This document shows positions 1-8,301 of a DNA stretch of 64,000 nt, piece by piece. The stretch's first letter is position 1. The number at the start of each line of letters is the position of its first letter. The translations under genes and the position numbers were made by a program. The stretch comes from Agrobacterium vitis (GTDB taxonomy: Bacteria; Pseudomonadota; Alphaproteobacteria; Rhizobiales; Rhizobiaceae). Below the pieces are notes generated by a model. It did not search any database, was not told the origin of the DNA, and saw only the letters and a list, made by a program, of their open reading frames with translations. Where the stretch lies: NCBI RefSeq assembly GCF_037039395.1, contig NZ_CP146244.1:372001-436000 (forward strand). The letters are read 5' to 3'.

Positions 1-385
1 GATCCGACATGGCTTGCAGTTCGCTGCGTCTGTCGATTTCTGCAATGAGAACCCGGAAATAGGCGGTCAGCTCGGGGGCGGATGCGGCCTTGACGACCTC
101 AAGCAGCACGCTTGTCAGTTGCTCCAGGGGATCTGCGACGGATCGACTTTCCACAACGCTACCGAGGTCCAGCGCGAAATCGGAAGCGGCATGTGTCATG
201 ACAGCGTGAAACAACTCAAGCTTGTCGGAAAAATGCGCATAGACAGTCGTCTTTGAAACGCCGGCCTTGGCGGCCACCGCATCCATAGAGGTTCTCTCAT
301 ATCCATTGGCCAAAAGCAGATCGACGGCAGCGGCCATGATCAACTCTCGTTTTGATCTAGAATTCTTGTTTCGTGGATGAGGCAT
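1..385 (-). CDS. TetR-family regulator, N-terminal part (cut by window edge)
   Basis: DNA-binding repressor of the TetR family. The gene runs off the left edge, so only about 128 N-terminal residues are present. The helix-turn-helix is plain at residues about 32-52 (core AAKAGVSKTTVYAHF), preceded by the usual basic N-terminus and first helix (RELIMAAAVDLLLANGYERTS). The ATG at 385 is the first in frame. It is divergent from the monooxygenase gene at 614, and the 228 bp between them carry a perfect inverted repeat over a likely promoter, so control of that catabolic cluster is the natural reading (inference). The ligand-binding domain is mostly outside the window, so the inducer cannot be guessed. 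Confidence 0.88.
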   Translation of the reverse strand, partial: MPHPRNKNSRSKRELIMAAAVDLLLANGYERTSMDAVAAKAGVSKTTVYAHFSDKLELFHAVMTHAASDFALDLGSVVESRSVADPLEQLTSVLLEVVKAASAPELTAYFRVLIAEIDRRSELQAMSD

Positions 386-547
386 ACCTCAGCTCCTACA
401 TTAGCGCAGCAGTCCATTCAAGGCCCCAAGGGAGGCATGTCACAGGCGCGTCGCGTGGTCTCTGTCCAAAAAGAGGGGCAATCAAGGGCTTAGTTTCTTA
501 ACCTTCCTTCACAAAAGCGCAATCTCCGAGGCCTTGTAAAAAATCAA

Positions 548-582
548 TTGACACAACTGTACTGTACCGTTTAGAACAGTAC
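548..582 (+). promoter_or_regulatory. Promoter with inverted-repeat operator upstream of the monooxygenase cluster
   Basis: A TTGACA hexamer at 548-553 is a good -35 box; TAGAAC at 572-577 (18 bp spacer) is a weak -10. Overlapping it is a perfect 7-bp inverted repeat, GTACTGT (559-565) and ACAGTAC (576-582), with 10 bp between. A TetR dimer bound here would block RNA polymerase. The assignment to the divergent TetR gene is inference from position. Confidence 0.55.
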
Positions 583-613
583 CACGTCTTGGAAATATGG
601 AGGTAATTCAAGG

Positions 614-1942
614 ATGTCTGCACTCTCTAGTGACTTGTCGCTTATGCCCGGCCTGCCGCCCGCGCCAAGTGGGCAGCCCGCTCCAGGGATGCCACCCATG
701 CCCGGTTTGCCGCCCATGTCTGGCCTTCCCCCCATGCCGCCCGCAGTGCCTGCGGCTCCTGTCGAGTCGAAATGGCTGACCGATAAGGGTCGTGATATCC
801 GCGATAAGGCCAAGGCGCTTATTCCCCTTATTCGGGAGCAGGCTCGCGAAGGCGAGAAGATTGGCGCCTTGACGCCGGAGGTTCTGAAGGCACTCAGCGA
901 TATCGGTATCTACAAGATGGCGATGCCCGCTGAATGGGGCGGCTATGCCCTTGGTGCGCGGGATCTGGTCGAGATTATCGCCACGCTGGGCGAGGCGGAT
1001 GGATCGGCTGGATGGGCTGGCTTCGTCGCCGTTGGGGTGAAGAACCTGCTGGCTCTTGATGGCGAGGTTGTTGGAGAAGTTCTTGAAGATACCCGGGGTT
1101 GGGCTGGCCCTACCGTTGTCGGCGCGTCCGTTTTTGCGACAAAAGTCGGAGAAGGTCGCAAAGTCGAAGGCGGCTGGATGGTCAAGGGCCGCTGGGCTTT
1201 CGGTAGCGGATGCAAGCACGCCAAATGGGCGATGCTGGGCATAGAATACGATCCGAAGGTTGCTGGTGGCACAGGGCGCGGCGTTGTTGTCGTTGACCGT
1301 TCGAAATATGAGATCCTGGATGACTGGCACGTCATGGGCTTGTCTGGCAGCGCCAGCAACAGCCTTGCCATCAAGGAAGAAGTCTTTGTGCCCGATCGTC
1401 GGTTTCTTGACCTGAGCCAATACCCTCTGCGTTTCCAGCAATTGCATACGCGATACCAGGGCTTTGGATATCAGCAGCGTGGGCTTGCCAATCTGGTTAC
1501 CGTGTCCTTGTGTGATATGTCGATTGCGCTCGGTATGGCGCGTGGGGCACTTTCGTGTTTCGCAGAGCAAGCTAAGAAGCGTCCGCCTTTTTCACTTCCG
1601 TATCCGACAATCTCTGACATGGCGTCGGCGCAAGTTGCTGCCGGCAAGGCGCTTGCCATGATCAAGGTCGCCCAGGCCGCTATCGAGAGCTATGCAGACC
1701 AGGTCGATGCCAGGACAGCGGAGGGGCAAGACTTTACGCATGACGAGGACTCGGAGATCAGCTTGACCCTCGCTTACGTTGCGAGCCTTTGCGAAGACGC
1801 CATTAACCTGCTGCAGAAGACGCTGGGGTCATCGACGATGTCGCTCAACAACCCTATCCAGCGCTTTGTCCGCGACGTTCGTGTACTGGCATCGCACGGT
1901 GCCGTGCCGGAACGCGCTAATCTGGAAGCGAAGGGGTCGTAA
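614..1942 (+). CDS. Acyl-CoA-dehydrogenase-fold flavin monooxygenase (oxygenase component, HsaA-like)
   Basis: Likely oxygenase of a two-component, reduced-flavin-dependent monooxygenase that hydroxylates a phenolic ring; 442 aa. After residue about 50 the protein follows the acyl-CoA dehydrogenase fold of the HsaA/HpaB-like group: N-terminal helical part (IREQAREGEKIGALTPEVLK), middle beta part (VKGRWAFGSGCKHAKWAMLG) and C-terminal helical part. A separate flavin reductase lies at 4429, as expected for this class. Residues 1-50 are unusual: a Pro/Met/Gly-rich stretch with repeated MPGLPP/MPPMPGLPP units. The start is supported by GGAGG at 599-603; a later start would remove the repeat, but no in-frame ATG inside it has a comparable Shine-Dalgarno. 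An ordinary acyl-CoA dehydrogenase is the main alternative, made less likely by the reductase and dioxygenase nearby. Confidence 0.78.
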   Translation: MSALSSDLSLMPGLPPAPSGQPAPGMPPMPGLPPMSGLPPMPPAVPAAPVESKWLTDKGRDIRDKAKALIPLIREQAREGEKIGALTPEVLKALSDIGIYKMAMPAEWGGYALGARDLVEIIATLGEADGSAGWAGFVAVGVKNLLALDGEVVGEVLEDTRGWAGPTVVGASVFATKVGEGRKVEGGWMVKGRWAFGSGCKHAKWAMLGIEYDPKVAGGTGRGVVVVDRSKYEILDDWHVMGLSGSASNSLAIKEEVFVPDRRFLDLSQYPLRFQQLHTRYQGFGYQQRGLANLVTVSLCDMSIALGMARGALSCFAEQAKKRPPFSLPYPTISDMASAQVAAGKALAMIKVAQAAIESYADQVDARTAEGQDFTHDEDSEISLTLAYVASLCEDAINLLQKTLGSSTMSLNNPIQRFVRDVRVLASHGAVPERANLEAKGS

Positions 1943-1945
1943 GTC

Positions 1946-2473
1946 ATGAGCGATTTCACGATCATTGACGGTGTCGCTCATATCCACGAGCCGAAACTTT
2001 ACGAAACCTGGCTGGACAGGGAGGATTATATTGCGGCCGTGTCGGCATCACCGTCACCGGAAGTTGCCGCAAAAAAGCGACTTCTGGTCGATTTTCAGGT
2101 CGACCTTGCCAAGATGGTGCGCGCCAAGTCGGTCGAAGAGAATGTCGTCGATATCATGACGAAATATGCCGACAACGACTATGTTCAGCATGATCCGAAT
2201 GCGAACGGCAATGGGTTGGCTAACCTGATCGAGTATTTCAGAAAAGTGCCGGTGGATAGAGGTCCGGCGCCTCCGGTGGTCAGCGTCGTTGTCGAGGGGG
2301 AGTTGGGATGCGTGATGATGAAACATCCGATGCCGGATCCCACCGCCCCAGGGCAAACCTACGACTGGTATATTCTCACCGTTTTTCGGGTGCGGAATGG
2401 AAAGCTGCGTGAGCATTGGAGTGCCTTCCAGAAGATGGCAGCAACCATGATACCGCCAAAGCCGCCACACTAA
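1946..2473 (+). CDS. SnoaL/NTF2-like protein
   Basis: A 175-residue protein of the NTF2-like fold, SnoaL-type subgroup: cyclases, isomerases, dehydratases or small-molecule binders built around a cone-shaped sheet. The typical pattern is visible: helical N-terminus, then YADNDYVQHDPNANGNGLAN (about 71-91), then beta strands VVSVVVEGELGCVMMKHPM and YILTVFRVRNGKLREHWSAFQ near the C-terminus. It starts 3 bp after the monooxygenase stop, so the two are surely cotranscribed. A role on the hydroxylated product is possible, but the family is too varied to name a reaction. Confidence 0.7.
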   Translation: MSDFTIIDGVAHIHEPKLYETWLDREDYIAAVSASPSPEVAAKKRLLVDFQVDLAKMVRAKSVEENVVDIMTKYADNDYVQHDPNANGNGLANLIEYFRKVPVDRGPAPPVVSVVVEGELGCVMMKHPMPDPTAPGQTYDWYILTVFRVRNGKLREHWSAFQKMAATMIPPKPPH

Positions 2474-2942
2474 AGTCTGACGGGTTGGTTTGAGCCAGAC
2501 AGCTGCTCGGGCTCTTTGTTGGAGATTGCCTTTTAGGGAAGACGGTTGCCAGTTTCTATTGGCAACCACTGGTGAGTGTTGCGTGTGATAAGGCACGCAA
2601 ATTCATTCCAGCACGCATAAGCCCTGCATAATTTGCACCACGGCTTCGGTTCCAGCAATCGTGCAAGGCGCGCTCTAGACTAATGAAATCAGCAGGTTTG
2701 CACACTCTCGTGAACAGATGTCGCGGGTGTGTTTGATCGAACCCATTTGGCGCTAAGTCCAACACACCATCCCGCGCTGGCTGGGATGAGCTTGCCGGCT
2801 GAGCGGCCCGATGGAGTGGGCAGATAATCTCTTATTGATAGGAAACAGACAGCCGCAATCGTCGAAAATAAAACCAGCGCCGAGCCCCGTCTTTGGAGGA
2901 GGGATCGCCAGGCGTCTGCATTAAAAAAGGGGCATATGTTCC
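2474..2942. other. Intergenic region, 469 bp
   Basis: No convincing gene. Just after the SnoaL stop (about 2476-2502) lies an imperfect GTCTG...CAGAC stem, a weak relative of the cleaner hairpins at 10111, 18154 and 39721. A purine-rich GGAGGAGGG run at about 2894-2903 precedes the MFS gene but is too far from its start to be the ribosome site. The short open frames on either strand have no recognisable motif. Confidence 0.4.
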
Positions 2943-4313
2943 ATGGAACAGGCGCAGATTTCGACTATTTCACCTTTCGAGGGAAATACATTACGAACAT
3001 ATTTCAAAAGCTTGGTTGGTGCGCCCAGGAAAGCCAGGATGGCTTTGGCGGGATGCCTGATCTTGATGGTTATCAGTCCTGCCGGTCTTTCGGCTATGAC
3101 ACCTTTTGTGATTGCAGCCTTCTCAGCGGAGACCCATCGGGCGCAGTCCGATGCGCTGCTGATTTTTGTGGCGCTGCCCTTGCTGCTTTCCCCGCTGATT
3201 CTGCCGCTCGCTGGCGCATGGGTAGACCGCTGGGGGGCAAGAGCCGTTGCTATACCCGCAGTCATTTTATACGCCGTGACAACCGCGATGATCCCATTGG
3301 TCAGCGGAACGATCTGGATCTTGACCCCCATGATCATCCTGGCCGCCTTATTCGGCTTCATGTCCAGCCTTGCCGTGATTTTCAAAATCATCACATGCTG
3401 GTTTCCAGAGCATCGGGGGATCGGATTTGCACTGGTTGGGGTGCTTTCAAGCTTTGCCAATGCGCTCTTTTCTCCCTTGTTCCAGTGGTTGATTTATGGA
3501 GCGACGAACAGTGATGGGTCGGCTTCTGGCCTCCATCAACTGGGCGGCATCGGTTGGAGCGGTTCCTACTTCGTCGTCGCAGCAACCATCGCTGTTCTTG
3601 GCATTCCCTCAGCGCTCTTTCTCATCTCTGAACCTGCCAAGCCGTCTGCCGCCAAGCGCCTTCCCATGCCGGGTTCCCACCTGAATTTGGAGAATGCAGC
3701 CGGAATACCGCTCAAGGCGGCGATCAAGACCAAGACCTGGATATTCATCACGCTTTTTCTTGCGATCACCGCAGCTGGCCCGATGACTGTCCGACAGAAC
3801 TCCGTCGATTTCTTCCAGCAACGTGGTTTTGATCTCAACGACATCGCATTTTCGCAATCTGTTTTGTTCGTAGCTTCGGTCGTCGGTCTTTTTCTCGGCG
3901 GCATGATCCTCGATCGCAGCCGACGCCCTTGGGTCATCGCACCCCTGCTCGCCATGGTTCCGATTGGCCTAACCATTGCCTATTTCAACCACGGTTCGGT
4001 TTTCCTGCTCTATGTGGCAATGAGCTCTCTCGGATTTGCAACGGGTGCGGAGTCTGCGCTTGGCCCCTTCCTGGTTGCCCGTTATTTCGGACCCAAAGCC
4101 TTTGCTCAAATTCAAGGTTTGACACTGGCAATCTGCTCACTGTCCTTCGGCTTGACGCCATTCCTTACCAGCGCAATGGCGACTGCGGCTGGAAGCTATT
4201 TCGTCCCGTTTGCCATTCTGACCGGACTGACAGTGGTTGCCGTTGCGCTGGGCACCCTTTTACCGAACTACCCACCAGAATGGCCGACCGGGGCAGAAGT
4301 CTCTGGAAAGTAA
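2943..4313 (+). CDS. MFS transporter
   Basis: Major facilitator superfamily permease of 456 aa, inner membrane, probably importing the aromatic substrate of the cluster by proton symport (inference from context). About twelve hydrophobic segments are visible, e.g. ALAGCLILMVISPAGLSAMT near residue 40. The MFS loop 2-3 signature appears as LAGAWVDRWGARAVAIPAV (about 89-107) and its second-half counterpart as GGMILDRSRRPWVIAP. A hydrophilic loop near residues 230-255 separates the two halves. The ATG at 2943 is preceded by GGGG at 2928-2931; another ATG at 2936 is out of frame. It lies between the oxygenase and its reductase on the same strand. Confidence 0.85.
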   Translation: MEQAQISTISPFEGNTLRTYFKSLVGAPRKARMALAGCLILMVISPAGLSAMTPFVIAAFSAETHRAQSDALLIFVALPLLLSPLILPLAGAWVDRWGARAVAIPAVILYAVTTAMIPLVSGTIWILTPMIILAALFGFMSSLAVIFKIITCWFPEHRGIGFALVGVLSSFANALFSPLFQWLIYGATNSDGSASGLHQLGGIGWSGSYFVVAATIAVLGIPSALFLISEPAKPSAAKRLPMPGSHLNLENAAGIPLKAAIKTKTWIFITLFLAITAAGPMTVRQNSVDFFQQRGFDLNDIAFSQSVLFVASVVGLFLGGMILDRSRRPWVIAPLLAMVPIGLTIAYFNHGSVFLLYVAMSSLGFATGAESALGPFLVARYFGPKAFAQIQGLTLAICSLSFGLTPFLTSAMATAAGSYFVPFAILTGLTVVAVALGTLLPNYPPEWPTGAEVSGK

Positions 4314-4428
4314 ACCAGCGCCAGGGGGGAGAGGTGCGATGATCCGGTATCGCACAGCAAAAGCGGGATGAGGCCGCTCCCGATACAGCCCTTCCCATGA
4401 TTGGCGACACAATAACAAGAGGTATCCT

Positions 4429-4947
4429 ATGTTGAACCAAGCACGAGCCTCCGCTGAGCAACTCAGCCCTCACGACCAGGCGGAATTTCGCCGCGCGCTG
4501 GGTCACTACCCTACCGGTGTGTGCATTGTGACCGCGCACCATGACAATAAGCCGATTGGCATGACAATTGGCTCATTCACGTCAGTATCCCTGGACCCAC
4601 CGCTTGTTGGTTTCTTGCCTGCGCATAGCTCGCAAACCTGGCCGTTGATCGAGAAAGCTGGCGCATTCTGCGTGAATATCCTGGCCGATGATCAATCCGA
4701 TCTTCCGGGGCGGTTTGCGAAACGGGATGCCGATCGCTTTCAGGATATTGCGCACAGCCGTTCCAGCCTTGACCTGCCGGTTTTCGACGGCGTTGTCGCC
4801 TGGATCGATTGCACCCTGCACAGCGCGCATGAGGCGGGAGATCACCTCTTCGTCATGGGCAATGTGCTCACACTGAGTGTGGTCCGGGATCGCCCGCCCT
4901 TGCTGTTCTGCCGTGGCGCTTTCGGTGGCTTTGCTGCCGGAACCTGA
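4429..4947 (+). CDS. Flavin reductase, partner of the two-component monooxygenase
   Basis: Small NAD(P)H:flavin oxidoreductase (172 aa) of the HpaC/HsaB type, which supplies reduced FMN or FAD to the oxygenase encoded at 614. The family features are clear: FRRALGHYPTGVCIVTAH near residue 21, the flavin-binding GMTIGSFTSVSLDPPLVGF at about 44-62, and GAFCVNILADDQSDL at about 77-91. The length is normal. A 7-bp stem-loop (4334-4340 with 4349-4355) sits in the 115-bp gap after the MFS gene and may tune relative expression inside the operon. The C-terminus ends soon after FCRGAFGGF, as is usual. Confidence 0.87.
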   Translation: MLNQARASAEQLSPHDQAEFRRALGHYPTGVCIVTAHHDNKPIGMTIGSFTSVSLDPPLVGFLPAHSSQTWPLIEKAGAFCVNILADDQSDLPGRFAKRDADRFQDIAHSRSSLDLPVFDGVVAWIDCTLHSAHEAGDHLFVMGNVLTLSVVRDRPPLLFCRGAFGGFAAGT

Positions 4948-4990
4948 TGTGAAAAAGCCTGGCACTTGATGTGAAATAGAAGGAACGAAA

Positions 4991-5890
4991 ATGACTTATT
5001 TAATTCGGCAGATGGGACATGTTGTCATCTCCTCGCCTGATCCGCTTGGTGCGGCCAAGGATATTTGTGACGTGGTTGGTCTTCGCATCACGGAGCAGGA
5101 CGGCGATACGGTCTATCTCTCCAGCAACGATCGCCATCACGAACTCACCTACATCAAGGGCGATGGCAAGGCCGTCGCCTGCGGCCTGGAAGCCGTCAGC
5201 GCCGACGCCGTGGACGAGGTGAAGCGACGCGCTCTCTCCGACGGGCTAACCGTCCTCGACGACAAGCCGCTTGGAAAACACTACGACAAGGCCGTGCGGA
5301 TCGTTGCCCCAGGGGGGGCGATTTTCGAGGTGCATACGCCGATCGCCCGCAATCAGCCGCGGCGGTATAACTATTCGACGCCCGGTGCCCGACCCCGCCG
5401 GATCGAGCACATCAACGCTTTCGCGCCGGATACTCATGCCTTCGGCGAGTTCTGCGCAAAGGTGCTGGGTATGAAGCTCTCGGACATGACAGGCGAGGAC
5501 GGTTTGCGTTGGTACCGCGCCGAAGACGGCTTCCATCACACGATCGCGATGGGACCGGGTGAAAGCGGGCTGCACCATTATGCCTTTGATCTCCATTCGC
5601 TTGAGGATCTCGCTGCGATTGCTGACAACCTGACCCTCAAGGACCGGGCGATGGTTTGGGGGCCGGGCCGTCACGGGGCCGGAGGCAATATCTTCACCTA
5701 TTACGCCGACCCGCATGGTTGCCTGGTGGAAAACTCCATCGAGCTTGACCGCATCGACAATGACGCGACCTACGAGCCACGGACCTGGGATATCTCGGAG
5801 GGTCTGGCGGGACGCTGGCTCAATCTCTGGGGCACGCCTCCCACACCCGGTTTCCTGCGTCCCGGCATAGCCTTCGACCCAACGGTCTGA
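4991..5890 (+). CDS. Extradiol-type ring-cleavage dioxygenase (VOC superfamily)
   Basis: Probable type I extradiol dioxygenase (299 aa), using Fe(II) and oxygen to open a catecholic ring next to its hydroxyl groups. There are two vicinal-oxygen-chelate modules: residues about 5-115 (inactive half) and 135-260 (catalytic half). The expected 2-His-1-Glu metal site is visible as His140 (RRIEHINAF), His196 (GLHHYAFD) and the Glu of GCLVENSIEL near 247. Shine-Dalgarno AAGGAA lies just upstream of the ATG. Together with the hydroxylase pair this gives a hydroxylation then meta-cleavage sequence. The ring substrate cannot be read from the sequence. Confidence 0.82.
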   Translation: MTYLIRQMGHVVISSPDPLGAAKDICDVVGLRITEQDGDTVYLSSNDRHHELTYIKGDGKAVACGLEAVSADAVDEVKRRALSDGLTVLDDKPLGKHYDKAVRIVAPGGAIFEVHTPIARNQPRRYNYSTPGARPRRIEHINAFAPDTHAFGEFCAKVLGMKLSDMTGEDGLRWYRAEDGFHHTIAMGPGESGLHHYAFDLHSLEDLAAIADNLTLKDRAMVWGPGRHGAGGNIFTYYADPHGCLVENSIELDRIDNDATYEPRTWDISEGLAGRWLNLWGTPPTPGFLRPGIAFDPTV

Positions 5891-6702
5891 TGGGGCAGCA
5901 CGGTGGACGAATGATGAGCGGGCGTGGTCGGGAGAGAAGACCAGGCCTATACATTGTCCGGTTGCCCGGCTCGGCGTGAGATCTTCTTGGGGCTTGTGTT
6001 TGAGGAACACGATCTTCGAGGAACGACGCGCTGTGACTTAAAGTTGCTGCTGGCAATGTTGCGCTGGAAGCCATGGGTGGCAGCTTTTGGGCAAACCCCA
6101 CCCCATTATTCGGGGAGGGGGTCGGATCGACCGGCTCAGCCGCCGATCCGACCGAGAGGAAGCGTGCGCTGGGAGGCCGCACGCCATACCTGAAAGAAGA
6201 GGAGGAGGAAGCCTTGAAACAGGCAATGATGACGCATGCCGTCGCCAATCCTGGGACGAATAGTGACTTCGATCACAATGACCATGCGGCACAAATACGC
6301 GGAACCTCGTGGTCGATCGTTACTCGCTACCGCGTTAAAGGCGCTGCGCTTCTGTCGGATGTTCACCGGCCGAAACAGCCGAGGCCATGGCAGCCAAGTC
6401 CGCCGCGCCGGTATTGGTCGAAAGAACGGCCAACCTTTCGGCATCCTGTGTCTCATCTTTCATAATCAGCGTTGCGAGCATTGTTTCGATGATGTCGATC
6501 CCAGCACGTGCGGGCGATCGGCGTCGGATCAGCAGGGCTTTCTTCGCTTCGTCAGGACCATACGGGAGGTGGTCCTGGTCGACTTGGCAGTCTGCGACGT
6601 CGCTTTGTCAAAGGCTTCACCGCAGCACGGTCGCAATGAGGAACAGTCAATCAAACCAAATGCAACGGAGTGAGCAGGTTCGATTCTTAGGGGAGGATAA
6701 TA
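5891..6702. other. 812-bp region without a clear gene, containing a strong hairpin
   Basis: I find no confident gene here. A near-perfect stem-loop occupies 6121-6152 (GTCGGATCG pairs with CGATCCGAC, with an inner GGCT/AGCC extension); it has no T-run, so it may be a Rho-type or processing signal. On the minus strand 6335-6607 is open for 90 codons, ending in a hydrophilic, protein-like tail (ETQDAERLAVLSTNTGAADL), but it has no good start codon and no family I recognise; it could be a gene remnant. The last part leads to the porin ribosome site GGGAGG at 6691. Confidence 0.35.
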
Positions 6703-8052
6703 ATGCGAATTCTATACATGATCACTATACCGTTGCTGATTGCAACTATGACCCCAGCCTTTGCCATCGATCCGGAGATCGGTACGCAAGAACCACCTTT
6801 TCTGGATGGTCCGCCACCCGTCTATTCCGGTCCGCTTGCGGAAGCCGGGAGATGGCTCCATGACAATGGGATCGATCTGCGCGTTGACTATATCAACATC
6901 GCTCAGAGCGCGACTGCCTATGGCTTCAGAAAAGTCGGCTATGGATCGTTCCTTATCGACGTTACCGGCAATCTCACGCCTGATCTTCGGATCAGATTTG
7001 CCGAAACGGTGAACATGCCAAATAAGAATGTCACCGGCAACTTAACCGCCTTTCTTCCGCCGGTCACCGGCACCACCGATACGGCTCTCGCCCGGTTTTC
7101 GCTTGAGGCAGATTTTCTGGATGACCGCTTGACCATAGAAGTGGGCCGGATTGGATTGGCTCGGGACTTTTCGATCAGGGGCTTTTGCGGCGGTATCAGC
7201 TCTATAAACGCGACACAGGGGCTGAGCCTCAACTTGCCGGATGATGTGCGTTCCGTGTGGGGCGGGCGAGCAGCCTATAAACTGACGTCCAACACGACTT
7301 TAGCCTTCGGTTTGATCGAGGATAATCCGGACAACTGGCAGAATGGCGAAGGTTGGGAATGGGGCGTTGGAGACGCCGAAGGCTATATTGCCGTTGCCAA
7401 CGTCCGCCATATCGAAACCTTTCTGGACAGTGACAAGCCGTTTAAACTTGAAGCTGGAGCCTATTTTCGGTCCACGCCTTATGAGGATACGCTTTACAAC
7501 AGTGGATGGGGAAATCCGACTTACGGCGCTAATACCAAGATCGTCACGCATGATAGCGGAACGACCGCAGTATATGCGCACACCCGCAAGGTGGTTTGGA
7601 GCAATCCCTCGGGTAGTTTCAATCCGGAAAATGTCGCTTTTTACGGCGGCATTTTGCATTACTTCGGTGAAGGTCATTCCTATCCATGGGAAGCTTATGC
7701 AGGTGTTGAATATTCGGGGTTCTGGCAAGCCAATCCGCTGGCAAGTGTCGGCGCCTCTGTTCACTATATTCGCATCAGCGAGGAGCGAGCCGAGTACGAG
7801 CGCAATGCGCGGCGGTTCTTCTCAGGCGTCGATCAGAAGCAGCCACAAGACATGTTCATGTTCGATGTGCATGGAAGCACAGGTGTTTTCGGCAATGGCA
7901 TTCTGGATTTCGGTGCGGCCTATATCATCAATCCGAACTCCGCTTTCGCTGATTTTTCTACCGCACGGCAGAAGGATGGCGTCGTCATTTATGCGGCGCT
8001 CGCATTTGACTTGAGTACCGTCCTTGGACTTTCTCCCCGGAGAGGTCCCTGA
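6703..8052 (+). CDS. OprB-like outer-membrane porin
   Basis: Outer-membrane beta-barrel of 449 aa, most like carbohydrate-selective OprB porins. A signal peptide is obvious (about residues 1-22, LLIATMTPAFA before IDPEIG). The rest is rich in alternating hydrophobic strands with aromatic girdles and ends in FDLSTVLGLSPRRGP. OprB-type landmarks include ARFSLEADFLDDRLTIEVGR and the final barrel section with FDFGAAYIINPN-like strands. The start has a very good ribosome site (GGGAGGATAA at 6691). In this setting it probably passes the catabolic substrate across the outer membrane (inference). Confidence 0.75.
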   Translation: MRILYMITIPLLIATMTPAFAIDPEIGTQEPPFLDGPPPVYSGPLAEAGRWLHDNGIDLRVDYINIAQSATAYGFRKVGYGSFLIDVTGNLTPDLRIRFAETVNMPNKNVTGNLTAFLPPVTGTTDTALARFSLEADFLDDRLTIEVGRIGLARDFSIRGFCGGISSINATQGLSLNLPDDVRSVWGGRAAYKLTSNTTLAFGLIEDNPDNWQNGEGWEWGVGDAEGYIAVANVRHIETFLDSDKPFKLEAGAYFRSTPYEDTLYNSGWGNPTYGANTKIVTHDSGTTAVYAHTRKVVWSNPSGSFNPENVAFYGGILHYFGEGHSYPWEAYAGVEYSGFWQANPLASVGASVHYIRISEERAEYERNARRFFSGVDQKQPQDMFMFDVHGSTGVFGNGILDFGAAYIINPNSAFADFSTARQKDGVVIYAALAFDLSTVLGLSPRRGP

Positions 8053-8098
8053 GCAAAGTCAGAGAACAGTCTCTAACCTTTTCGCTTGACGAGGCATT

Positions 8099-8131
8099 AA
8101 AAAATATATTTTTTATGATAAAATATTTTAT
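8099..8131. promoter_or_regulatory. Two AT-rich palindromes upstream of the decarboxylase gene
   Basis: A 16-bp perfect palindrome (A6-TATA-T6, 8099-8114) is followed three bases later by a 14-bp perfect palindrome (8118-8131). The 14-mer AAAATATATTTTTT at 8101-8114 recurs exactly at 11823-11836, just upstream of the GntR gene of this cluster. That makes it a candidate GntR operator for the decarboxylase-hydrolase transcript. A TTGACG at 8086-8091 could be its -35 box. Confidence 0.45.
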
Positions 8132-8301
8132 AATGGGAAGGGAGGTTCCTATGACTGATCTGATTTACCCCCCACCAGTGTAATGCCACTCCGCATTTTA
8201 CGAACGCGGATTGTTGAGACGGGCAGCCAGTCATCAGAGGTCCACTGGATGGTTATGTCGCCGTTCAGCGCCATCTGTCATATTCGATGGGAGATCGATT
8301 T

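Noticed and set aside
608..1570. Minus-strand frame of 320 codons across the oxygenase gene
   Set aside because: Composition is that of a shadow frame; the plus strand encodes a recognisable enzyme.
2556..2765. Minus-strand 69-codon frame
   Set aside because: No recognisable domain or ribosome site; left as intergenic.
6073..6673. Overlapping plus-strand frames of 130-158 codons in the orphan region
   Set aside because: No motif, odd composition and no ribosome site; two cover the same DNA in different frames.
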